Part shown: positions 6,135 to 12,390 of the stretch, in pieces
How the letters are laid out: each line of letters begins with the position of its first letter
Position numbering within the stretch: the stretch's first letter is position 1
Assembly: GCA_043777795.1 (NCBI GenBank)
Contig: JAYWHJ010000036.1
Location: forward strand, 1-13,487
DNA from: JAAFIP01 sp043777795
Lineage (GTDB): Bacteria > Pseudomonadota > Gammaproteobacteria > Burkholderiales > Burkholderiaceae_C
Length of the DNA: 13,487 bases
Reading direction: 5' to 3'
Made by a program: the position numbers and the translations under genes
Notes under the pieces: generated by a model
Database searches by the model: none
Seen by the model: only the letters and a program-made list of their open reading frames with translations
Told to the model about the DNA's origin: nothing

Positions 6135-7370
6135 TCAAAGCGGATCACGCTCAATGGGACAGGACATACAGTGGCTGCCGCCTCGACCACGGCCTAATTC
6201 GCCACTGGGTATCGTGATGACCTCCACACCCGCCTTACGCAACAGGGTATTGGTATAGGTATTGCGGTTGTAAGCTACGACCACGCCGGGGGCGAGTGCC
6301 AATAGGTTGTTGCCGTCGTCCCACTGTTCGCGCTCTGCTTCGTAAGCATCGCCTCCTGTGGCAATGGTACGTAGCTTCGGCAAGCCCATCGCGTCAGCCA
6401 GCACTTGCAGCAATGGTTTGTCTTCAGTCCGCACGTCCAAGCTGCCCTCCGTCATTCCGGGGCGTAAGCTGTGTACACGTATGCTGTCCACCACGTCTGG
6501 GAACACGGTCACTAAGTCAACATCACAAAAAGTCAGCACGGTGTCCATATGCATCGCGCCACGCGATTTTGGCAGTTGTGCAGCAAGCACATGGCTAGCT
6601 GCGCCGCATGCGAACAGCTTCAGTGCCAACTGGCTCACCCCTTGGGGCGATGAACGCTCGCCCATGCCTACCAACACTACACCATTGCCCAGCGGCATCA
6701 CATCACCACCCTCTAGCGATGCCAGGCCGTGGTCGTGGTCGGGGTCGCCCCACCACTCTTTGGCTTCTCGGTCTGCGGAGCCTGCAAACGTAGGATGAAA
6801 GCGGTAGATGGCGGTCATCAGCAACGTCTCTTGCTGGCGCGCGGGCCAGTACATCGGGCACAGCACCACACCATCGCCTATCCAGCAGCTGCTATCGCGG
6901 GTAAACAGGCTATTGGGCAAGGGCGCAATCAGCAAGTCTGCCGCGCTGGCGCAGCTGGCAACCAAGCCGTCAGGTTCAAACGGCAAGTCCGCGCGAGCCA
7001 CCCCACCAATCAGACGTTCTGCCAGCTGGGCGGCAGGCATAGTCTCAAACCAACGGCGCAGTTGTAAGCCAACATCGTTGTCAATGAAATCATGACCCAA
7101 TTTGCGGTTTAGCAACCAAGACAGAGCTAAGGGGTTGCCAACTGTGGTGGTAAGCAAGTCATGCAACTCCAGCACCTCTACGCCGCGTTCCAGCAATATG
7201 CTGGTAAATGCGTCGTGGTCATTTCTGGCTTGCGCCACCCACAGTACATCGTCGAACAGCAGGTCTTTGCAGTTGGCAGGAGTTAGGCGTTTTTGTGCTA
7301 ATCCAGGTCTGCACACCAACACTTTACGCAAACGTCCTACTTCAGAATATAAACCTTTGGGCATGGCCAT
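6135..7370 (-). CDS. arcA: Arginine deiminase
   Basis: A 411-residue enzyme that hydrolyses L-arginine to citrulline and ammonia in the cytoplasm, first step of the pathway. The guanidine-modifying fold motifs are in order: VLVCRPG (17-23), FTRD with D159 (156-159), SLEGGDV with E220 (218-224), HMDT with H274 and D276 (274-277), and the nucleophile C401 in GGSHCMSCP near the C-terminus. These correspond to the catalytic Asp, Glu, His, Asp and Cys of the Pseudomonas enzyme; the usual GGGHCM reads GGSHCM. The start chosen is ATG at 7370 (MAMPKG) with AGAGAAAG upstream; ATG at 7364 is also possible. The open frame to 7631 lies over arcD in another frame and is not used. It starts 59 bp after the arcD stop and is followed by arcB. 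Confidence 0.97.
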   Translation of the reverse strand: MAMPKGLYSEVGRLRKVLVCRPGLAQKRLTPANCKDLLFDDVLWVAQARNDHDAFTSILLERGVEVLELHDLLTTTVGNPLALSWLLNRKLGHDFIDNDVGLQLRRWFETMPAAQLAERLIGGVARADLPFEPDGLVASCASAADLLIAPLPNSLFTRDSSCWIGDGVVLCPMYWPARQQETLLMTAIYRFHPTFAGSADREAKEWWGDPDHDHGLASLEGGDVMPLGNGVVLVGMGERSSPQGVSQLALKLFACGAASHVLAAQLPKSRGAMHMDTVLTFCDVDLVTVFPDVVDSIRVHSLRPGMTEGSLDVRTEDKPLLQVLADAMGLPKLRTIATGGDAYEAEREQWDDGNNLLALAPGVVVAYNRNTYTNTLLRKAGVEVITIPSGELGRGRGGSHCMSCPIERDPL

Positions 7371-7429
7371 TACACTTTCTCTACGATCAGTGGCAGGGGT
7401 TGTTTCGTCATGGTCTAAGTCTGGGCGTT

Positions 7430-8905
7430 TCACAACGTCAGACGTCCGGTTGCCAACATCGTGGCGGCCACCACGGCCAAAACGCATACCAACGCCAAGT
7501 ACCCCCACTCTTGGCCAGTAAATGGATGTTCTCCACGCTGTTTTTTGGCAATAATGTAGACACCGGCACCCAACGCATACAGCACAGCGCTGAGCAGTAG
7601 GTATTTCAAACCGGCTGCGTACAAAAGCCACACACAGTACACCGCAGCAATCCCGGCAACGGGGGTATCGCCAGCGCGCTTGGCACTGCTGGTGCCTTCA
7701 CCCTTTAAGGCCAGTGACAAGCCATACACCGCGCTAAACAAATAGGGCAACAAGATCATGGCCGTGGACAGCGAGATCAAGGCCAGGTAAGACGCTTTGG
7801 AAAACAAGGTGATGATCAAAAATAGCTGAACCATACCGTTCGTAAGCCACAGCGCGTTTGCGGGTACATCATTGCCATTTTTCTGGGCCAACCAAGTTGG
7901 CATCACTCCGCCTTTAGCAGGCGAGAACAAAGACTCCGCCGCTAGAAGTGTCCACGCCAAAAAGCCTCCCCCCACAGAGATAATCAGGCCGATATAAATT
8001 GCTATGGCGCCCCAACTACCCACTGCTTTTTCCAGCACTGCCGCCATAGAGGGGTTCTTCAATGCAGCCAATTCAGGTTGCGTGTAAATACCCAGCGACA
8101 ATAGTGAAACGCTCATTAGCAACACAAGACAAATCAGGAACCCTATTACAGTGGCCCGGCCTACGTCCTCACGCTTTCGCGCCCGTTCCGAATACACGCT
8201 GGCTCCCTCGATTCCAATAAACACCCACACCGTCACCAGCATCGTGCTTTTTACCTGGTTGAGCACAGAGCCGAGCTTGGCGTCGCCCCAGAAATCCAGT
8301 TGGAAAGTCTTCGCTTCAAACGCCATTGCTACCAGGGTAATGAACAGCACCAACGGCACAATTTTGGCCATGGTGACTACCGCGTTGAGCACCGTTGCGC
8401 CTTGGATACCGCGCAATACCAGCAAATGAACAACCCATACAAGCACGGAAGCGCCAATGAAGGCCGCCTGGGTATTGCCCTCACCAAAAGCCGGAAAGAA
8501 ATAGCCTAAAGCGGCAAATGCAGCGACCAAATAGCCAACATTGCCAATCCAGGCACTAATCCAATAGCCCCAGGCTGAGTTAAAGCCCACATATTCGCCA
8601 GACAAGGCGCGTGCATAGGCGTACACACCGTTATCCAACTCGGGCTTACGCAGTGCGAGCATCTGGTACACACGTGCCAGCATGAGCATGCCGATGCCGG
8701 TGATAGTCCATCCAATCAAAATGGCCCCTGCACCGGCACCGGCCGCCATATTCTGAGGTATGCCGAAAATTCCGCTACCGATGATCGAGCCTACAACCAG
8801 AGCCACTAATAGACTTAAGCTCAGTGTATTGGGCCTTTGCACTTTTGGTGGCTCAGCAGCGTTACTTTTGCGTGTTGGCATTACGCTTCTGTTTGAGAGA
8901 TTCAT
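7430..8905 (-). CDS. arcD: Arginine:ornithine antiporter
   Basis: A 491-residue inner-membrane transporter of the APC superfamily, basic amino acid antiporter group, with about 12 predicted helices. It takes arginine in and ornithine out, which costs no energy. The first helix carries the family glycine motif GSIIGSGIFGIPQ, and the next segments read PELDNGVYAYA and GFNSAWGYWISAWIGN, typical of this group; IGIEGASVYSERA lies in the middle helix region. The start is ATG at 8905, 10 nt after AAGGA; a TTG at 8914 sits almost on the ribosome binding site and is unlikely. It is the first gene of the arcDABC-porin-uspA strand, in the same order as Pseudomonas arcDABC, with an FNR-type promoter upstream. 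A related amino-acid exchange role is less likely given arcA, arcB and arcC downstream. Confidence 0.95.
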   Translation of the reverse strand: MNLSNRSVMPTRKSNAAEPPKVQRPNTLSLSLLVALVVGSIIGSGIFGIPQNMAAGAGAGAILIGWTITGIGMLMLARVYQMLALRKPELDNGVYAYARALSGEYVGFNSAWGYWISAWIGNVGYLVAAFAALGYFFPAFGEGNTQAAFIGASVLVWVVHLLVLRGIQGATVLNAVVTMAKIVPLVLFITLVAMAFEAKTFQLDFWGDAKLGSVLNQVKSTMLVTVWVFIGIEGASVYSERARKREDVGRATVIGFLICLVLLMSVSLLSLGIYTQPELAALKNPSMAAVLEKAVGSWGAIAIYIGLIISVGGGFLAWTLLAAESLFSPAKGGVMPTWLAQKNGNDVPANALWLTNGMVQLFLIITLFSKASYLALISLSTAMILLPYLFSAVYGLSLALKGEGTSSAKRAGDTPVAGIAAVYCVWLLYAAGLKYLLLSAVLYALGAGVYIIAKKQRGEHPFTGQEWGYLALVCVLAVVAATMLATGRLTL

Positions 8906-8969
8906 ATTGTCCAATTCCTTGCTACATGATGATTACCTATTCGGCTTGCGATGCGGTGAATAAGCCAGT

Positions 8970-9018
8970 AGCCACAAAGGTACGCGTAATGGCGGTAATA
9001 GAGTTTGCGATAAATCAA
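8970..9018 (-). promoter_or_regulatory. FNR/ANR-type promoter of the arc operon
   Basis: On the minus strand TTGATTTATCGCAA (9018-9005) matches TTGAT-N4-ATCAA at 8 of 10 positions, with a perfect left half. With the box centred at -41.5, the predicted -10 falls exactly on TACCTT (8982-8977), start near 8970, leaving a leader of about 65 nt to arcD. This is class II architecture as known for ANR control of arcDABC in Pseudomonas. Confidence 0.7.
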
Positions 9019-9136
9019 TGAACTCTTCCATTTAGAAGAATGAACACGCCTTCCATTAGCGATCTAGCGCGCAATGCGACGAATAACCGTGTGACGGATA
9101 CACCCAGCTCGTAGCCAATTACTCTGCTAAGCAGGT

Positions 9137-9152
9137 GTAGGACGATTCCTAC
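9137..9152. repeat. Hairpin GTAGGA-CGAT-TCCTAC
   Basis: A perfect 6-bp inverted repeat with a 4-nt loop about 195 bp before the regulator start. Its role is not known; it could be an operator dyad, or part of a leader RNA. Confidence 0.3.
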
Positions 9153-9287
9153 TTGGCGACCTCACCACGTCTGACCTTTCAAATCTGTTTGAACCGATAG
9201 CGCCCAAGCGCGATGGAAGCGATAGTGCATTCATGTTGAACGCGAACTTTGAACCGTCGAATGCCAGAGGCAATCACGTTCCGAGGC

Positions 9288-9299
9288 TATTGCGCAATA
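9288..9299. promoter_or_regulatory. Palindrome TATTGCGCAATA upstream of the regulator gene
   Basis: A perfect 12-bp palindrome 47 bp before the start codon. Its TTGCG half resembles the weaker half-site of the arcD box but the spacing is not that of an FNR site. It is a candidate operator for control of the regulator gene. Confidence 0.3.
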
Positions 9300-9346
9300 C
9301 CAAGTGAATCCATTGGCTCAACTTAGCTTCTAAAAAGGCAACAACT

Positions 9347-10174
9347 ATGAACACTTCTACGGCGATGCCATTGCCTCTTATTGCACAAGCGGAAAAAACT
9401 ACGCCATCGCGCTCATGTAAAACGGAGCGAAGCGCCTTATGGTCTACGCTAGAAGATGTATGTCAACTATTGCAACTTGACATCAAAGTGCATGATGCAA
9501 CGCTAGATGCGTTGTTCCAACATCGCAAGTTAAAGCCAGGTGAGCAGGCTTACAGAATTGGGCAAGAGTTTGAAGCGCTCTACGTTGTAAACGCTGGATT
9601 TTTGAAAAATGTGATGTTTGACACCGAGGGAAACGAGCGTGTAGTCAGTTTTCCTATGAAGGGCGATTTGCTAGGTAGCGACGGGATTTGTGATGACCGT
9701 CACGCCAGTGAGGTTGTTGCCCTCTCAGATTGCGATCTGATCGTGATTCCGTTTAAGCAACTGCTGTCGCTTGGCCACGCGTGCCAAGAGTTGGAGCATA
9801 TCATTTACCGCGTGGTGAGCCGTCAAATCGTCCAGGAAAACTCTAGTCTTGCCACCTTGGGCTCGTTACGCTCCGATGCCCGGGTTGCGCGGTTTTTAGC
9901 GATAGAAGCCGATCGCCACGCAGCGTTGAAATACTCGGCGCAATCCTTCAGGTTACGCATGACCCGGCGTGAAATTGGTAGCTACCTTGGGCTTACTCTG
10001 GAAACTGTCAGTCGGTCGATGTCGGCTTTGGGTGCCGCAGGGATTATCTACGTTGATCAACGCGATATTCAAATACTCAAGCCACAAAGCCTACGCTCCT
10101 TGCAAGATGTAAATTCAATTAGCACCAAGAAGCATCGGGAGATCCTGCAGGCAGAACTGGCGGCTGAACTCTGA
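9347..10174 (+). CDS. CRP/FNR-family transcription regulator without FNR cluster cysteines
   Basis: A 275-residue protein: an N-terminal tail (1-45), a cyclic-nucleotide-like sensor domain (about 50-145), a dimer helix (about 150-185) and a winged HTH (about 200-245). The recognition helix reads LTLETVSRSMSAL; E219, S222 and R223 match the E-xx-SR of FNR that reads TTGAT half-sites, so this protein should bind the FNR-type boxes seen nearby. FNR's oxygen-sensing cluster needs three closely spaced N-terminal cysteines plus one in the sensor domain. Here only C24 and C39 are in the N-terminus, and the position aligned with the internal FNR cysteine is isoleucine, so an FNR-type [4Fe-4S] cluster is unlikely. 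Other cysteines are C115, C129 and C146. A heme (DNR-like), redox or non-sensing role is possible. Start ATG follows AAAAAGG. It is divergent from arcD. Confidence 0.9.
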   Translation: MNTSTAMPLPLIAQAEKTTPSRSCKTERSALWSTLEDVCQLLQLDIKVHDATLDALFQHRKLKPGEQAYRIGQEFEALYVVNAGFLKNVMFDTEGNERVVSFPMKGDLLGSDGICDDRHASEVVALSDCDLIVIPFKQLLSLGHACQELEHIIYRVVSRQIVQENSSLATLGSLRSDARVARFLAIEADRHAALKYSAQSFRLRMTRREIGSYLGLTLETVSRSMSALGAAGIIYVDQRDIQILKPQSLRSLQDVNSISTKKHREILQAELAAEL

Positions 10175-10194
10175 TTGCATTGTAGTCAGTCACG

Positions 10195-10228
10195 TTTGAA
10201 GAAGATACCTCTTGGGTTAGACTTCAAA
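10195..10228. terminator. Inverted repeat between convergent genes, possible terminator
   Basis: TTTGAAG (10195-10201) is complementary to CTTCAAA (10222-10228), with a 20-nt loop. It begins 21 bp after the regulator stop and overlaps the stop codon of the opposite gene. The stem is AT-rich and weak, so a terminator role is uncertain. Confidence 0.25.
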
Positions 10229-10889
10229 TGGATGCATAGGAAGCTCGCAATCCTATCAGCGCACCGCTACTGATGAGCCCGAGCAGCATCAGGCTTGCCT
10301 GAGCATCACTCCTTTCAGTTTTTGCTTCATATCCGCAGGATTGAAAAAACACATGGCTCCAAGGCACTGCAGTTGTTTTTTCTTGTTTTGAATTTTCTTT
10401 CTCAATATGCTGAAATAGTTGATCGAACCAATGCGTCTGAATGCGGTTGATTCGGTTACCGTCAGGCCAGTCTGCCTCTGTGGTGACTAGATCGATTTGC
10501 AGCTTGCATTCCATTAGTTCCTGTACCAGCGTTTTGCAAAACTCTTTCGACAAACTCTTGCCAGTGAATTTGCAAAACTCTCCCTGAGCAAGACCTACCG
10601 CAGTGAGCCCTTCAGTTGCCGCCGTGCAAAGACCTCGGTACGCTTCACGCTCAAACATTACCTGACTACATTCAGTTGTGCCGGATGCTTGATTTTTGCA
10701 ATCTTCTATCCCATTTCGCACAGCCAGAACCACGCTTGAAATGCGTCCTAACGTCAGCACTTCACTCATAAATGCGTGCATAGCAAGGTCATAGATGCTG
10801 ACATGCACTACATTCACGCCAGATGCATTGTGGCGCGCATAGAGATGCGCTGTATGCGCCAGATCTTGTAGATTTTTGGATGAAGCCAT
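10224..10889 (-). CDS. Unrecognised Cys-rich protein with hydrophobic C-terminal tail
   Basis: A 221-residue protein that I do not recognise. Residues 1-60 look helical (LAHTAHLYARHNASGVNVV). Seven cysteines are spread over the protein (64, 74, 88, 106, 118, 128, 185) without a clear CxxC pair. A charged linker at about 160-175 is followed by a hydrophobic segment near the C-terminus (198-214, SLMLLGLISSGALIGL) with a short polar end, as in tail-anchored membrane proteins. There is no N-terminal signal. The start ATG at 10889 follows GGTGGG with short spacing, a moderate site. The upstream region has an FNR-type box (10988-11001) with a -10-like element, so the gene is probably induced at low oxygen. 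It lies between the regulator and the cco genes; a role in respiration, polymer-granule binding or redox stress is possible but not supported by any motif. Confidence 0.7.
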   Translation of the reverse strand: MASSKNLQDLAHTAHLYARHNASGVNVVHVSIYDLAMHAFMSEVLTLGRISSVVLAVRNGIEDCKNQASGTTECSQVMFEREAYRGLCTAATEGLTAVGLAQGEFCKFTGKSLSKEFCKTLVQELMECKLQIDLVTTEADWPDGNRINRIQTHWFDQLFQHIEKENSKQEKTTAVPWSHVFFQSCGYEAKTERSDAQASLMLLGLISSGALIGLRASYASI

Positions 10890-10952
10890 TTCCCACCAAT
10901 ATTAAAATTGCAACTTAACTTCGGCGATTACCTGGTTACACGCATTCCTGCC

Positions 10953-11001
10953 TTGCCCTCACTTTAGCTGCTGGACATTACCTACAATTGCGAAAAATCA
11001 A
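10953..11001 (-). promoter_or_regulatory. FNR/ANR-type promoter of the unrecognised gene
   Basis: On the minus strand TTGATTTTTCGCAA (11001-10988) has the same two half-sites, TTGAT and CGCAA, as the arcD box; 8 of 10 consensus positions match. A -10-like TAAAGT (10966-10961) lies within 1 bp of the class II position, giving a start near 10953 and a leader of about 64 nt. Confidence 0.6.
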
Positions 11002-11100
11002 CGTCTCGCTGAGTGCCAACCATTTGCGTTGACGGCTATCAAGTCAATGCAATATCTACTGTGAATAGGTTGCGGAGGTGGGTCAACAACCACATCCCGA

Positions 11101-11114
11101 GCAACGCGCGTTGC
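11101..11114. repeat. Perfect palindrome GCAACGCGCGTTGC
   Basis: A 14-bp perfect palindrome, 10 bp beyond the stop of the TauE/SafE-like gene and about 100 bp upstream of the FNR-type box of the next gene. It could be an operator or part of a transcript end; there is no T-run. Confidence 0.3.
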
Positions 11115-11124
11115 AGATTGGAAT

Positions 11125-11799
11125 CTAAGATGCGACGCACCAAGGAGCGGTGTTATGCGCCAAGCTCATCCACAGCCCCCAAATGGATGTCGCAAACAGT
11201 ACGAGTCCGGAGATGCGGATCGCCCATTGACCGGAACCCTGGCTGCGCAACCGCTGCCATAGCCATGGCCCGGCCATAAGCGACATGCCGCTGCCCAAGG
11301 CAAACAATGCCATAACAGCAGCGCCATCTGTCACGCTACTGGTGAGCGCGGCTACCAGCAAAGCAGAATACAGTAGTCCACAAGGAAGCAAGGACCACAA
11401 AACTCCTAAGATGAGTGGGGCACCACTTTGCACATTCCCAGTCACATGTCGCGCCCGGCTCCATATTTTTCGTGCAGCATTTTCAAGCCAAACGGGTTGC
11501 CTCGCACGCCACAGTAGCATGAGCCCGAGCAAGGCGGCTGCAACATGGACTAACGACCATAAAGGCCGGAACGGCGCAGCATGCACGGTAAGCCAACCCA
11601 GGCTTTGCATAGACATGGCCGCCAAACCACCCATTGCTGAATACCCAGCTAATCTACCGACCTGAAATCCCCACATTGAACGAGTGTCTTTACCTCCGCT
11701 TCGACCAATACCAGCACAGGCTGCGCCACACATGGCTATACAGTGAGGACCGCCAGCAACCCCCATCAGCAACGCGGTTACTGCCAGTGTAGTTTGCAT
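11125..11799 (-). CDS. TauE/SafE (UreH/DsbD_2-like) membrane protein of the cco cluster
   Basis: A 224-residue integral inner-membrane protein with about six hydrophobic segments. The first helix carries GGPHCIAMCGAAC (H19, C20, C24, C28), and a second helix has LLPCGLLYSALLVAAL, the paired Cys motifs of the UreH/DsbD_2 type often labelled 'sulfite exporter TauE/SafE'. Members with HCxxMCG are linked to metal (nickel, copper) or thiol transport, and genes of this type often sit beside cbb3 oxidase assembly genes in Betaproteobacteria. Here it follows ccoG, ccoH and a small membrane gene; its ATG overlaps the preceding stop by one base (TAATG) with AGGA before it, so it is part of the operon. 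Supply or handling of copper for the oxidase is a fair inference; sulfite export is not supported by the context. Confidence 0.8.
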   Translation of the reverse strand: MQTTLAVTALLMGVAGGPHCIAMCGAACAGIGRSGGKDTRSMWGFQVGRLAGYSAMGGLAAMSMQSLGWLTVHAAPFRPLWSLVHVAAALLGLMLLWRARQPVWLENAARKIWSRARHVTGNVQSGAPLILGVLWSLLPCGLLYSALLVAALTSSVTDGAAVMALFALGSGMSLMAGPWLWQRLRSQGSGQWAIRISGLVLFATSIWGLWMSLAHNTAPWCVAS

Positions 11800-12074
11800 T
11801 AAGAAAAATCCTGGTTTCGGATACTGTTACCTGGGCGAGCAAGCCACCAAGTCAGACCACTGCAAACCATACTAATCAGCCAAAAACAGAAGAATGCCAA
11901 GGTGTACACACCTTGACGTGATAACTGCAGTGCGTGGCCTGACCAATGCAGTTCACTGGGATCAATGAGTGAAAAGGCGAATGCCTCCAACAAGCATGCA
12001 GTCACAAAGGCGGGCCAAATAATCAGCGCCCAAAGCTTCAGACCCGCAGGGCCGTTAGGTTTAGGGTTGTTCAC
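11799..12074 (-). CDS. Small two-helix membrane protein of the cco cluster
   Basis: A 91-residue protein with two hydrophobic segments, about 13-37 (LWALIIWPAFVTACLLEAFAF) and 55-79 (GVYTLAFFCFWLISMVCSGL), and a short polar C-terminus. The start is GTG at 12074, overlapping the end of ccoH by 14 bases, with a G-run upstream as the only ribosome binding site candidate. The stop overlaps the ATG of the next gene. The tight packing supports a real gene translated with its neighbours. I know of no assigned function; similar small membrane proteins occur at this place in cco clusters of Burkholderiales, and a role in oxidase assembly is inferred from context. Confidence 0.75.
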   Translation of the reverse strand: MNNPKPNGPAGLKLWALIIWPAFVTACLLEAFAFSLIDPSELHWSGHALQLSRQGVYTLAFFCFWLISMVCSGLTWWLARPGNSIRNQDFS

Positions 12075-12354
12075 TCTTCATACCCCCCGTAGCACTGTGA
12101 TTTCGTCCCATTTTGGCAGGCTGCATCGGCGGTTGCGCGCTTTTTACCTGACTTTGGATGACAAGACCTTCGCTATAACGGTATTCAGGTACCACGGCAT
12201 CGGGGCCAAGCATGATGTAGAAAGCGGTAATGATGCAAGCCACGACGGCAGACAGAGGCCCGCAAATCACCATCCACACGTACGGCTCTTTCCACCAGGG
12301 CCTAGTCTGCTCAGTGAATGTGTTGCGCGTATCCATTATTTGTTTTGAAGTCAT
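12061..12354 (-). CDS. ccoH: FixH/CcoH-like cbb3 oxidase assembly protein
   Basis: A 97-residue protein with one membrane helix (about 27-50) in the stretch RPWWKEPYVWMVICGPLSAVV, then a periplasmic part with GPDAVVPEYRYSEGLVIQSQ, the usual FixH pattern of Pro-rich entry, single helix and the Tyr-containing segment. CcoH is needed for stable assembly of cbb3 oxidase. The start at 12354 is chosen because it follows AAAGGA at good spacing; ATG at 12381 in the same frame has no ribosome binding site. The protein is shorter than FixH of alphaproteobacteria (about 150-170 residues) and its tail is low in complexity (PPMQPAK). It begins 36 bp after the ccoG stop. Confidence 0.8.
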   Translation of the reverse strand: MTSKQIMDTRNTFTEQTRPWWKEPYVWMVICGPLSAVVACIITAFYIMLGPDAVVPEYRYSEGLVIQSQVKSAQPPMQPAKMGRNHSATGGMKSEQP

Positions 12355-12390
12355 GGTTTGAGTCCTTTCAGGATGCTGCATCCCAGTATT

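Larger units (their letters stand above)
8906..9346. other. Divergent intergenic region between arcD and the regulator gene
   Basis: This 441-bp stretch holds no credible gene. It contains the arcD leader and FNR-type promoter (8970-9018), a 6-bp-stem hairpin GTAGGA/TCCTAC with loop CGAT (9137-9152), the direct repeat TTTGAACCG at 9188-9196 and 9248-9256 (60 bp apart), and a perfect 12-bp palindrome TATTGCGCAATA (9288-9299). The regulator's ribosome binding site AAAAAGG lies at 9332-9338. No promoter for the regulator could be assigned with confidence. The length is large for a simple divergent promoter and leaves room for a leader RNA or further binding sites. Confidence 0.6.

Noticed and set aside
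6095..6190. Longer arcB frame overlapping the end of arcA
   Set aside because: Start at 6094 has AGGA and matches family length; the extension is the complement of no known domain.
7102..7521. Plus-strand open frames opposite arcA, arcD and arcB, e.g. 139 aa here
   Set aside because: They run antisense to well-supported genes, have low-complexity composition and no recognisable domains.
7371..7631. Longer arcA frame reaching into arcD
   Set aside because: It overlaps the arcD 3' end in another frame; family length and the ribosome binding site favour the start at 7370.
11285..11665. Plus-strand 126-aa frame opposite the TauE/SafE-like gene
   Set aside because: Antisense shadow of a membrane protein gene; no ribosome binding site or domain.
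11965..12348. Plus-strand 127-aa frame opposite ccoH and the small membrane gene
   Set aside because: Antisense shadow; the minus-strand genes explain the region with proper overlaps and motifs.
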